Of a stretch of DNA of 31,775 nucleotides, positions 19,510-28,734 are shown piece after piece. Location of the stretch: positions 1 to 31,775 of IMG/VR virus record IMGVR_UViG_3300013102_000055. One strand, 5' to 3'. The translations under genes and the position numbers were made by a program. The stretch comes from a virus. Under the pieces are notes generated by a model, which saw only the letters and a program-made list of their open reading frames with translations, did no database searches and had not been told where the DNA came from. Each line of letters begins with the position of its first letter. Position 1 is the first letter of the stretch.

Positions 19510-22500
19510 TTAGTTCAGTCGGTAGTTCGTTGACAGCCCCAGCCAAGCACAAGCAGTGAAGGCGCGCACACGCACAGAGCCGGTGTCGAGAATCTGCAAC
19601 TGCGCGGCACCAACGTCGCCAGCAATCGGGAGGTAAATCCACTCGTTGCCGCAGAAGCTAGTAGGAATGGTACCCACTACATATGTGACGTTTGCTGAGA
19701 AGTTAGCACTGATCTTATCGATAAGGCCGCGCACATAAATAATGTCGCCGATGCGTCGGAAGGCTACCGCCGTACCGCCCTGAGTCTGGTAGTCACTGGC
19801 GTAGGTCATGTTAACCCAGCCGGTGTCGTTGCTCTGGTAAATCTTGTCTACCCACAGCATACCGATCTCAGCGCCGTCAGTCTGGAGGGATGACGAACCG
19901 GATGTATACATATTCTTGTGGCCGACAGTCACACTAGCGCTGCCGCCCTCAAGGACCAACTGACCATTGCCAGTGTTCGGGGACGCGCTATAGGCGTAAA
20001 TCTCAGCCTCAGAGCCGAACTCACCGGTAGTGCCATTTTCATAGAACTTGGCAGACGATCCAGAGATTTCAACGCGGCGACCGGAGGATGCACTGAGGTA
20101 CTTACCACCAGTCATCGAACCAGTAACGGCAAGGTCACCGGAAATGGTACCGGCTGTCGCATTGACAGTGCCGGTGAACGTACCGCTCGAAGCAGTGAGC
20201 GCGCCAGTGAGCGCGTCCAGCTTGAACTTCTGTGCGCCGCTAGCGTCGTAGCCGAAGATACCAGCCGAAGTAAACTTAACACCAGTGTTGGCCGCTGGAC
20301 TGCTCTGCATGGTGGTACCTGTGATGGTCACACCGCTCACGGCAGTCGCGGTGACGATGGCAGCCTGCAAGCTACCCACGTTAATGTCGTTAGCGGTGAT
20401 CTTACCGGCAGCAATAATCTTGGCACGCACATCGGCACCATTGAGGCGATCAACGTTCAGGGTGCCCACGTCGATCTTAGCTGCGTCAAGGTTAGCGATC
20501 TTGGCATTGTTCACAGCAAGGTCAGCGATCTTAGCAGTGGTCACCACCGCATCATCAAGGATACCGGAGGCAGCGGTGATGGTCCCGGCAATCAGCTTAG
20601 ATGCAGCGATAGAGTTACCGGCAAGGCGGTCCACGCTGATCGTGCCCGCCGTGAGCTTGCCCGCGTCGAGGTTGGCGATGACTGCGTTGTCGATGGTACG
20701 CTTAGCCCATGCGCCAGAGACGAACTCCCACTGCCCGATGATGAGCGACCCGGACTTCTTGAACCAAGTGTCGCCCGACACATAGGCGACACCATTAGCA
20801 TCTGCGGTGCCCGTCGCGTCGGACGTGGAAAAGATGATGCGGTTCTTGCCGTTGGCAGCGGTGAGCGCCGTGTTCATTTTCGTGGTCGCATCGGTAGCAG
20901 CCGCAGAGATTGCAGCCGCCTTAGCCGCATCCGCCTTAGTGGTTGCATCGGTTGCAGCGGCGCTAATAGCAGCCGACTTTGCAGCATCCGCCTTAGCTTG
21001 TGCTGTCAGCGCCGCCGCATCAATCGCAGCCTGCTTCGCGGCATCGGCCTTGCTCTGAGCCGTGATAGCAGCCGCGTCGATGGCAGCCTGCTCAGCACCG
21101 TCAGCCTTCAACTGCGCGGTCGTAGCCGCAGCATCGATAGCAGCGGCCTGAGCAGCGTCTGCCTTAGCCTGCGCGTCAGCAGCAGCAGCGGTAGTGGCCG
21201 CAGCCTTAGCTGCATCAGCCTTCGCCTGAGCGGTGATGGCAGCAGCATCGATTGCTGCCTGCTGTGCGGCATCAGCTTTCGCCTGAGCGTCGGCAGCGGC
21301 TACATCGATAGCTTCCTGCTTAGCGTTCGCGGCATCGAGCAGTGCCTGAGCAGCCTTTGCGTCAGCCGAGTCCGCAGCACTCTGCGCCGTTGCCGCAGCC
21401 TCCTGACCAGCAGTACCAGCAGCCTGTGCGCTGTCAATCGCCTCAGTCACAGCAGCTTCGAGGTCGCCAAGGTCAACGCCCACAACCACAACAGAGACGG
21501 CGGCGGAAGGCGTAGTAACCTGATTGAGCCGGTCGATTCCAACCAGATGCACCCAATAAGTATTACCCTTAACCAGACCGGGGATAACAGACTTGCCAGC
21601 AATGAGCAGATTCTGCCCAGCCGACGTGTAGATACCCGTCTCGCTGTCGCTGATCTGTGCGAATACACCGGAGAACTGCACAGGGGGCTGGCCGTCCGAC
21701 ATGAGACCGTCCCACTCTACCGACACCACGCCCAGTTCAGACGTAACAATCGGGGTCGTCGGAGCAGCCATCACGGGGAGGTTAGCCGGGGTGGTCACGT
21801 CAAGCTCGTCGGAGAACGGGCCGGAAACCTCACTCGTAGCGATGGCGCGCACGATGAACGTGTAGTCCGTGCCCATTTCGAGGCCCAGCACAGTTGCGCT
21901 AGCGGTCTGGCTGGTGGTCAGTCGGAGGAAGGCCGGTTCCTCATCAAGCAGGGAGTCCTCAGCGAGAGGTACGGTGATGTCATCCACCGGGTCTTCGCTC
22001 ACGTCAGCATCGGGAAGCTCAGGGGCAATATAGGTCTTGCGGCCCCAAACCTCGTACCGAATAATAGTGATGGGCAGGCCCGCCTCAGCGTCGTACTGCG
22101 GAGCCTCGTCCACCGGCTCGGGGTCGATAACAGCCGTGTCCTCGCCATCAAGGTCGCCCACGTTGTCATCGATAACCTCGGCCTCCTCGAAGATCACGAC
22201 GGGTGCCTCAAGCGCCTGCGCGAATTCGACCGCATCCCACGTAAGGTCCACAGACCCAACGGCAGCGCCGTCCGTGTTCCAGTAGCTACCCGGAGTGGCG
22301 ATCACGTTGACAACCTGTGCTGGCTCGGGATCGATGGTGTTGACCACTCCATCGACAGCATCCTGCACAGTGGCTGTGGTAGCCGCAACATCAGCCACCA
22401 TGCGTCGGGTAGCCTGAACGCTGTTGCTTGTCTTTTCGCTGTGTACCTCAACGTCCTCAAGGCGCTGGGTTACTGCCCGCGCCCACTCCATAGCCGAAGC

Positions 22501-22533
22501 CGGGAGGACAGGGGTAGGAAGCTTTTCACTCAT
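19510..22533 (-). CDS. Large minor tail protein / tail fibre with FN3-like domains and adhesin tip (1007 aa)
   Basis: From N to C: a helical start (residues 1-60) with EKLPTPVLPASAMEWARAVT; fibronectin-III-like regions in 70-350 (ITIIRYEVWGRKTYI, LEMGTDYTFIVRAIATSEVS); an alanine-rich stalk with eight 19-residue repeats (20860-21315); a region of ANLDAGKLTAGTISVDRL-type repeats (about 615-700); then a glycine/serine-rich beta domain and a C-terminal tip ending STNYRLN. This order is typical of siphophage central fibres that contact the host. ATG 22533 overlaps the preceding stop. It faces a long antisense ORF that is a shadow of the repeats. Its exact role (central fibre or receptor-binding protein) is inference from order and composition. 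Confidence 0.85.
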   Translation of the reverse strand: MSEKLPTPVLPASAMEWARAVTQRLEDVEVHSEKTSNSVQATRRMVADVAATTATVQDAVDGVVNTIDPEPAQVVNVIATPGSYWNTDGAAVGSVDLTWDAVEFAQALEAPVVIFEEAEVIDDNVGDLDGEDTAVIDPEPVDEAPQYDAEAGLPITIIRYEVWGRKTYIAPELPDADVSEDPVDDITVPLAEDSLLDEEPAFLRLTTSQTASATVLGLEMGTDYTFIVRAIATSEVSGPFSDELDVTTPANLPVMAAPTTPIVTSELGVVSVEWDGLMSDGQPPVQFSGVFAQISDSETGIYTSAGQNLLIAGKSVIPGLVKGNTYWVHLVGIDRLNQVTTPSAAVSVVVVGVDLGDLEAAVTEAIDSAQAAGTAGQEAAATAQSAADSADAKAAQALLDAANAKQEAIDVAAADAQAKADAAQQAAIDAAAITAQAKADAAKAAATTAAAADAQAKADAAQAAAIDAAATTAQLKADGAEQAAIDAAAITAQSKADAAKQAAIDAAALTAQAKADAAKSAAISAAATDATTKADAAKAAAISAAATDATTKMNTALTAANGKNRIIFSTSDATGTADANGVAYVSGDTWFKKSGSLIIGQWEFVSGAWAKRTIDNAVIANLDAGKLTAGTISVDRLAGNSIAASKLIAGTITAASGILDDAVVTTAKIADLAVNNAKIANLDAAKIDVGTLNVDRLNGADVRAKIIAAGKITANDINVGSLQAAIVTATAVSGVTITGTTMQSSPAANTGVKFTSAGIFGYDASGAQKFKLDALTGALTASSGTFTGTVNATAGTISGDLAVTGSMTGGKYLSASSGRRVEISGSSAKFYENGTTGEFGSEAEIYAYSASPNTGNGQLVLEGGSASVTVGHKNMYTSGSSSLQTDGAEIGMLWVDKIYQSNDTGWVNMTYASDYQTQGGTAVAFRRIGDIIYVRGLIDKISANFSANVTYVVGTIPTSFCGNEWIYLPIAGDVGAAQLQILDTGSVRVRAFTACAWLGLSTNYRLN
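20860..21315 (-). repeat. Eight tandem 57-bp (19-codon) repeats in the tail-fibre stalk
   Basis: Eight consecutive 19-codon units encode variants of AAIDAAAITAQAKADAAKQ. The first begins EAIDVAAADAQ and the last ends KMNTALT. The DNA copies differ at many third positions, so the repeat is old or kept at the protein level. A 19-residue period is neither heptad nor hendecad, suggesting an unusual helical stalk. Confidence 0.9.
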
Positions 22534-23993
22534 TAATTAATCCGTTTCAGAGGAGCGATTGTGTGGTCAAGGAAGGTTTGACCCGCATGTTCTGTGTTGA
22601 AATCACCGAAGGTTTTGCCTGCCCACGCCGTGTTGTGGTCAGAGAATTGGTTGTCGGACTCAGCCGTGTAGGAAATCTGATCTGGACCAGTCTCGACGGT
22701 GCGGATACGGTATTCGTTATCACCGTCTCGGAGTCGTGCCCCGGCCATACTGCCGAAGTCCAGCCCCATGTCAGCAACCGACCCGCTCACAGTCTTGACA
22801 AGCCCCGAATACTGCCCCAGTGTGCGACGTGCTACGCTGTATGCCTTGTCCAAGCTGGAGACGAACTCGTTATCGACGGACACGCCAATCTCAGTCGAAG
22901 TCTCATTAACTGTAAGTCCGGTCGGGAAGGTGAGCTTCTGCTTCTGCGTGAACACACCAGTACCGACGATACGGAGGGACGAAACAATGTCACCACCCCA
23001 CGGCATACCGATGGAGTATGGGGCGTTCCGTGGGGAATTACCACCAGAGGAGATTCGCACCGTTAGGGTATTAGGCGCATTCTTCTTCTGCGTCACCTTG
23101 ACGTAGCCGCCGTTCTTGTTCCACGTTGCGGGGTTCATTGGAGCCTTGGCGTTGTTAGCCATCACCGTGTAGGCGCTGCCATACTTGTAGTACAAGTCCA
23201 TGCGCGACACACACCTAGGCTGCTGGATGGCGGTCAGCGTGGCGTTAATTTCAATATCAAACTCAAGAATCTCACCGTAGTCCACCATGTAAACCTGCGC
23301 GCTGCTATTCCAGCCATCGTTAGCCGTACCATTGGCTTCCTCGATCCACTCACCGGCAGGATAAACAATACGGTTAGTACCATAGCTGGTGTTGTACTGG
23401 AAGACTTCTATGCTCTGCGCGAGCTGTGTGGTGTCGAACGACCAGCTCGAAGAGATAAGATTGCTGCTGTCGGCACGCGAGGCGCGGGGGAGACGAAGGG
23501 TGATGATGCCGTCGATTACGGCAACCTCGACCCGCTCAGCAATACACATCTTCTTGATCTGCGTCCAAGCTTCCTCGCGCCAGCCGGGATAGATCACGGC
23601 ACGCGAGGCAATCAGTGGATCAACGAAGATGTTCTTGGTGATCCCGCACAGAGCGAGGTAGTAGGTAAAGGCAGCACCAAGTGTGGTCTTCTGGGGCTGT
23701 GCGGTGACAACCGAGACAAGCTGGCCCAGCGGGGAGTCAGCCGTGAAGTGTGCAGCACCGTCGTTGTTTTCAACAGTTGTAATTATACCAGAGATAGTTC
23801 CACGGTCAGAGTCGGTGACCGTCAGCGTCGTGCCGAGGGTGCTGGCGCTGGCATCAGTGGTGTCGGCACTGGCGTTGATCTGGCCGATGCCACCCGACGT
23901 ATCACCACCGATAAGCGGGGTGGAGTCCTCGCTGACAGAGTAGTCGGAGAGCGAGGGGTCAACCTCGCCATTAATAGTAAGTGTTATTTCCAT
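22533..23993 (-). CDS. Minor tail protein, baseplate/hub-like (486 aa)
   Basis: The protein begins MEITLTINGEVDPSLSDYSV and has a mixed beta-rich N-terminal region, then AFTYYLALCGITKNIFVDPL, YPGWREEAWTQIKKMCIAER and a long beta-rich C-terminal half ending HTIAPLKRIN. This layout fits the tail-hub or tip proteins usually encoded after the distal tail protein. GGAGG lies seven bases before the ATG on the minus strand, inside the preceding gene. No hydrolase motif is seen. The assignment is by position and length. Confidence 0.75.
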   Translation of the reverse strand: MEITLTINGEVDPSLSDYSVSEDSTPLIGGDTSGGIGQINASADTTDASASTLGTTLTVTDSDRGTISGIITTVENNDGAAHFTADSPLGQLVSVVTAQPQKTTLGAAFTYYLALCGITKNIFVDPLIASRAVIYPGWREEAWTQIKKMCIAERVEVAVIDGIITLRLPRASRADSSNLISSSWSFDTTQLAQSIEVFQYNTSYGTNRIVYPAGEWIEEANGTANDGWNSSAQVYMVDYGEILEFDIEINATLTAIQQPRCVSRMDLYYKYGSAYTVMANNAKAPMNPATWNKNGGYVKVTQKKNAPNTLTVRISSGGNSPRNAPYSIGMPWGGDIVSSLRIVGTGVFTQKQKLTFPTGLTVNETSTEIGVSVDNEFVSSLDKAYSVARRTLGQYSGLVKTVSGSVADMGLDFGSMAGARLRDGDNEYRIRTVETGPDQISYTAESDNQFSDHNTAWAGKTFGDFNTEHAGQTFLDHTIAPLKRIN

Positions 23994-24838
23994 ATGCCAA
24001 CCTCCACGAGAGTTGCAGTCATTCCTACTTTGTCAAGAGCGGCGCTGTACGCCGTCTGGGAGGGCTGGGAAGCGAAGGCGCAACCCGAGTGACCCTGACC
24101 CGAAATAAAGCCGCCACCGCTCGGCGTAGCCCCGATGGGCAGCACCTGAACAATGATCCCGGCAATGGTGAGCGTCCCAGCACCAGTGAGGCTCAATTCG
24201 AACCCGCTGCCAGCGACGGTAGTGTTGACCCGGTTAGGGGTATCCACCGGCAAGAGAGCGACAGGCCCGCCTGTACCGGTGTTGGGGGTGACCAGCACAG
24301 AGGGGGCGTTGATCGGTGCGCCTGTGTTGGGATCGGTCGCTGCCGCGACGGATGTACCATGCACTCCAACCCACGCCGTGTAGCCGGGTGGGATCGGAAT
24401 GTAGATACTCTTGCTGACGCTCGTAGCGCTCAACGTATACACCGCACTCTTGCTCGGGTAACCCTGAGAATTAACCTCGGTGTCCACGATGGTAGGCTTG
24501 GCTTTTGAGAGCAGCGACGGTGCCCCCGGCTGAGCGGGGAAGGCCCAGCCTTGCGGCAGAACGTTCTTGTCCATCGTCATTGCATCGAGGAAGTAGATCA
24601 GGCCATCGCCGTAGACCCCTTCCGCATAGTCAGTGATCGGACGCAGCGTGTCACGGCTCGCAAGGTTCCACGCCATGTTGTAGACCTTGTGCGCTCCAGC
24701 AGAGCGGCGCACAGAGGCACCGCCGTTCAGGAACTGCGAACCGGCATCCCAGCCAGCCTTCGAATAGTCTGCATTGAAGGCTGGCTGGGGGACGTACTGC
24801 ATGTAGGCTCGGGTACCGAACCACAGGCCGTTAGCCAT
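23984..24838 (-). CDS. Minor tail protein, distal-tail-like (284 aa)
   Basis: The protein follows the tape measure and starts MANGLWFGTRAYMQYVPQPA, a form common in actinobacteriophage minor tail proteins. It has a motif SRDTLRPITDYAEGVYGDG, a glycine/proline-rich middle and a long beta-rich tail, including PPGYTAWVGVHGTS and GSGFELSLTGAGTLTIAGII. A role as distal tail (Dit-like) is likely from position. Its stop overlaps the next gene by ten bases, and its ATG overlaps the tape-measure stop. Confidence 0.78.
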   Translation of the reverse strand: MANGLWFGTRAYMQYVPQPAFNADYSKAGWDAGSQFLNGGASVRRSAGAHKVYNMAWNLASRDTLRPITDYAEGVYGDGLIYFLDAMTMDKNVLPQGWAFPAQPGAPSLLSKAKPTIVDTEVNSQGYPSKSAVYTLSATSVSKSIYIPIPPGYTAWVGVHGTSVAAATDPNTGAPINAPSVLVTPNTGTGGPVALLPVDTPNRVNTTVAGSGFELSLTGAGTLTIAGIIVQVLPIGATPSGGGFISGQGHSGCAFASQPSQTAYSAALDKVGMTATLVEVGIWK

Positions 24839-27800
24839 TAGTTACTTCCTCTTTTCTTAGCGACCACGTTGGCCGCGTTAGCCGCCTGAGCGACCACCTT
24901 GTTTCCGATGCGAAGCTGGACGTTGCCAGCCTGTGCGAGAAGCTGACGGTCGTAAGCGCTAAGCTCGACAATCGTGACACCAGCCGTAGAACCACTTCGG
25001 CTACCACTGGAGCCGCCGTAGGATGGCACGTAGCTGTTGCTAGATGCCGCGACATAACCGCCAGTGGCGAACCCGCGCTGAGCCTGACGCATCAGGTCGT
25101 AAAGGTTATTCACGCCGATGTTCCGCACAGCAGCAGCCGTGAACACAAACTCACCATTGGAGAGTCGCGCCGGGATGGAGTCGGAGGTACCGGTGCCGGG
25201 ACCGCTGATGTAACCACCAGTTGCGTGCCCGTCACCAAGACCGAAGCCAATGTTGGGGTTAGTAGCGTTAACCTGAATGTGGACGACACGCCAGTTATTG
25301 TTGGCAATCCAGCGGTCCAAGTCTCGCGCCGCGTCGTATGTGCTGAGCGCAGCTTCCAGATCGACCTTACCGCCGCTCTGTCGAGCCTTGAAATCGGCAA
25401 TGTCCTTAGCGGCCTTGCTCGTGTCAGTGTTGAGTCGGATAGGCTTACCGGCGTTGTCCTTGCGAAGATCGTCAAGAATCTGATCGACAGTACGGGTACC
25501 CTCGGAGAGTGCCTTAATGAGTTCGTCGCGTGATCCACCACCGAGACGCTTAAAGTCAGCAACAACGGTTGGAGTCAGACCCGCGATGTTGGCCTCAACG
25601 AGCGAACGCGCATCCTTGCTCATCAGGTCGAGGTTGTCGAGCCAGTGCTGGAAACCTTCGTCGCTACCGTTGGCAATCGTATCGATAATCTCGGGCGAAT
25701 ACTTGGCCGCTTCCGCCGCCGCATCCTGACCGCCGCGCAAAGCAATCTTAGCGAGGTTGCCGAAGCGCTTCTGCGCGGTGACAATCTGGCCGTCCATCGT
25801 GGTCAGGAAGTCGTCAAGGCTAACCGTGGCAATGTCGGTGTAGTCTGAGACATCGTTACCAGCCTTGACCCACGCATCCTTGCCCTTCTGGTTAACGCGG
25901 TCAAGCGTACTCTGGTAAGCAGCGTTCATGTCATAGATAGACTCGGTGCCCTGATCGATGGAGTCCATAAACTGCAAGGCCGCATCGCTACTGCCGCCGA
26001 AGTTCGCGGTAACAGCATCCTTGGAAACACCAGCCATTTCAACCAGAGCATCGGTCATTTCCGACACACCGCCGCGAGCCGCCTTGCGGAGATTTTCGTC
26101 GGTGGCATCCATTTCGTGCCCATTAAGCGTGTTGGTCAATTCGCGCTTATAGTTCGGCATCCGCTCGATCAGCACAGAGAGCTGGTCGTCTGTCAGGTGG
26201 GCCGACGAGACGAGCTGCTGCATCTGGTCCTTGGCGACCTTGACGTTGCCAGCACCGACAAGCTGCTCGAACCCGGCATCCATCTTGCTCAGACCGGTGG
26301 TGATGTTGGCGAAGCTGTCTTCCTTGCCGACACGCCCAAGGTCTTTGAACGTCTCGCCAAAGTCGTTCCACATGCCGCCCTTGCCGATGTGGTCCAGACC
26401 CTTGCCAAGATTGTCGATGTCCGTGATGAAGGGCTTCAAGTCCTCATTTCCCCACGCACCGCCCTGATTGACCTTGATGCCCTTGAGCAGACTGAGGGAG
26501 TCCTTAGCAGCGATAAACTTGTTAGCCATCTGGTCTGCGCCGGTACCAGCTTCACGCGACTGCTTATCAAGCTGGAGCAGATAGTCGGCACCAGCGAATG
26601 CAGCCACGACAGCAAGCTCGGGGCCGATCTTCGACAGCGCAGAGTGCAGACCCTTGGATGCGGAGTTCCACACACCAGTAGCCTTGCTCGCAAGGCTCAT
26701 GCGACCGGCCAAGCCGCCTACGTTCCCCTTGAGGTACGAGATATTCGTAGCCAGCCCGCTCGCAGTGGTGCTAGTCTTGGAGAATGAACCGCGCATCACG
26801 CCCATCACGTCGCGCATAGCCAGTGTGCTAGCCGCAACCCGACCAATGCCCGCGACAAGCAGGCCCAGTGCGCCAACGACACCAGCAATCACCACACCCA
26901 TGCCAGCCAGTTCACCGTTTGTGATGTCCAGATTCCACATATCGAAGAGACGCACAGGCTCGTTGAGAGAGTCGCTGAAGTCGCGGACGCTGGTGGTGAC
27001 GTTCGTGATAAGGTCGTTGAGCAGCCCGAAGTTGCTAGAGCCGATCTTGTCGAGCGTGGAAAGAATGTTCTGGAGCAGCACCTGAAGCTTAGCCCCAGTG
27101 GTGCCAGAGATAATAGCGTACTGCTTCTGAAGCTCGCCAGTAGCATCAGCCGCCTGCTCCAGCGAAGTCTTGAGCAGAGTGCCAGACTTGCCCGTGTTAT
27201 CGGCAGCGCCAGCCAGCTTCTTCAGCAGTGGCACGTCGCGCACAGAGGTGATGCCGAGTTCCTTGAGAACAGCGTCAGCCCCGACACCGGCTTCATTAAT
27301 CTTGCCCATGAACTTAGTGAAGACACCAGAGGCATCATCGTTCCACTGGGTGCGGAACTCATCGGCGGACATGCCGGAAGCCTTAGCCCACTTGTCAAGC
27401 TCGATACCGCCGTCAGAAACAGCAGCGCCGATCTTGCCGAATGCACGCTGGATCGTACCACGCGAAAGCTCGGGCGGGGCACCAACGGACGCAAGCGCAC
27501 CCGACAGACCGATGATCTGGTCGTAGGAGTACCCGGCAGGGCCAGCAATAGACGCAAGCTGACCGGTAATATTAATGATGTCGCCTTCGGTCGCAACCGA
27601 GTTAGTGCCGACCTTAAGGATGGACTCAGCAAGTCCCTGATAGTTGCCATCGACGGATGGAATAAGCGCGTCAAGACGGCCAAATGCCGTAGCGGTGTCC
27701 TCCACCGAAACGCCAGTGGTCGCGGAGAACATAGCGGTAACCTTGGTGAAGTCAGCAACCTCGCTCTTAACAATACCAAGCTGACCAGCGAGGGTACCAA

Positions 27801-28719
27801 TCTCGGTGAGCTTTTCCCAGCTAACCGGCAGCGTGTCAACAAGGTTGACGAACTGCGCCTTGAGGTACCCGACATCATCGCTGGATACCTTGGAAGTACG
27901 CGCTACCTCAGCGAAGGACTTCTCCCACGCAACAGCGATTTTGGTAATCCCCACGGCAGCGCCGACACCAGCGAGTCCGACTGCGGCAGCCGCACCAGCA
28001 ACGTCGTAGAGCGCATACCGCATACCGCTAATGTTCTGCTGCTTGCGGTCCTGTGCCCGGGCAGCCGCTTCTTGCTCACGGAAAACCTGCCGACGCAACG
28101 CAATCTGGTTCCGAATGGCAGCGCTTTCCTTACGGTTAGCGGCATCCTGAATAAGAATCTGCTGGCGCAGTTCCTCGGTGATCTGCTTGCTCTTGGTCAG
28201 TTGCTGACGCGAGCCAGACTCAGCAGCCCGACCCTCAGCAGTCATAAGGATGGCCTGCTGGCGAATCTCTTCCGTGTGCTGCTTCTCAAGAGTCAGCGCT
28301 TCACGAGCGGCAGACTCCTTGAGAACACCCTGCTTACGGACTTCCTCGGTCTGCTGCTTCAGAACCGTAAGCTCAGTCTTAGCCTCGGTACCAGCGACAC
28401 GCGCAGCAGACTCAGCCGAACCGTCGTTGGCCTTCTGGCGAGAAATCTTGCGGTCGTTCTGTGCGTTAAGATCGAGCCGACGAATTTTCGCAAGAGTCTC
28501 GCGGTAATTGGCAACCGTCTTGTCACGAGCAGCGCGAATCTTTGCTTCGTTGGCAATGACTGCATTTGCTGCCGCCCGCTGGTCAGCGGTCATCTTCTTG
28601 GTGGTATCCGTGGTAGCATTGCTCAGGTCACGGAATGCCTTCTTTGCAGCGCTAAGCGCACGCACAGCAGGGGTAGCATCAAGATCGATGCTACCCCTAA
28701 TGTCGTTGTTATTCGACAC
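24838..28719 (-). CDS. Tape measure protein (1293 aa)
   Basis: The largest gene in the window. Residues 20-230 are mostly coiled coil with three related units starting LTVLKQQTEE, LTLEKQHTEE and LTKSKQITEE (117, 142, 174). A hydrophobic stretch is at about 240-263. Then comes a TP901-type tape-measure core (AVAWEKSFAEVARTSKVSSD, LGITSVRDVPLLKKLAGAAD), a second hydrophobic region near 610-630 and a long helical part. The C-terminal ELSAYDRQLLAQAGNVQLRI and ANAANVVAKKRGSN match the usual end of actinobacteriophage tape measures. At about 0.15 nm per residue the tail would be near 190 nm. The start is GTG 28719; the preceding gene ends at 28735. Confidence 0.95.
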   Translation of the reverse strand: MSNNNDIRGSIDLDATPAVRALSAAKKAFRDLSNATTDTTKKMTADQRAAANAVIANEAKIRAARDKTVANYRETLAKIRRLDLNAQNDRKISRQKANDGSAESAARVAGTEAKTELTVLKQQTEEVRKQGVLKESAAREALTLEKQHTEEIRQQAILMTAEGRAAESGSRQQLTKSKQITEELRQQILIQDAANRKESAAIRNQIALRRQVFREQEAAARAQDRKQQNISGMRYALYDVAGAAAAVGLAGVGAAVGITKIAVAWEKSFAEVARTSKVSSDDVGYLKAQFVNLVDTLPVSWEKLTEIGTLAGQLGIVKSEVADFTKVTAMFSATTGVSVEDTATAFGRLDALIPSVDGNYQGLAESILKVGTNSVATEGDIINITGQLASIAGPAGYSYDQIIGLSGALASVGAPPELSRGTIQRAFGKIGAAVSDGGIELDKWAKASGMSADEFRTQWNDDASGVFTKFMGKINEAGVGADAVLKELGITSVRDVPLLKKLAGAADNTGKSGTLLKTSLEQAADATGELQKQYAIISGTTGAKLQVLLQNILSTLDKIGSSNFGLLNDLITNVTTSVRDFSDSLNEPVRLFDMWNLDITNGELAGMGVVIAGVVGALGLLVAGIGRVAASTLAMRDVMGVMRGSFSKTSTTASGLATNISYLKGNVGGLAGRMSLASKATGVWNSASKGLHSALSKIGPELAVVAAFAGADYLLQLDKQSREAGTGADQMANKFIAAKDSLSLLKGIKVNQGGAWGNEDLKPFITDIDNLGKGLDHIGKGGMWNDFGETFKDLGRVGKEDSFANITTGLSKMDAGFEQLVGAGNVKVAKDQMQQLVSSAHLTDDQLSVLIERMPNYKRELTNTLNGHEMDATDENLRKAARGGVSEMTDALVEMAGVSKDAVTANFGGSSDAALQFMDSIDQGTESIYDMNAAYQSTLDRVNQKGKDAWVKAGNDVSDYTDIATVSLDDFLTTMDGQIVTAQKRFGNLAKIALRGGQDAAAEAAKYSPEIIDTIANGSDEGFQHWLDNLDLMSKDARSLVEANIAGLTPTVVADFKRLGGGSRDELIKALSEGTRTVDQILDDLRKDNAGKPIRLNTDTSKAAKDIADFKARQSGGKVDLEAALSTYDAARDLDRWIANNNWRVVHIQVNATNPNIGFGLGDGHATGGYISGPGTGTSDSIPARLSNGEFVFTAAAVRNIGVNNLYDLMRQAQRGFATGGYVAASSNSYVPSYGGSSGSRSGSTAGVTIVELSAYDRQLLAQAGNVQLRIGNKVVAQAANAANVVAKKRGSN

Positions 28720-28734
28720 GCGAACTACTTTCTG

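Noticed and set aside
20860-21315. CRISPR array
   Set aside because: The repeats are adjacent 57-bp coding units without spacers.
19918-22536. 872-codon open frame on the plus strand
   Set aside because: It lies wholly opposite the tail-fibre gene and arises from its repetitive, alanine-rich codons. It has no ribosome binding site, and its protein has the S/R/L-rich composition of an antisense shadow.
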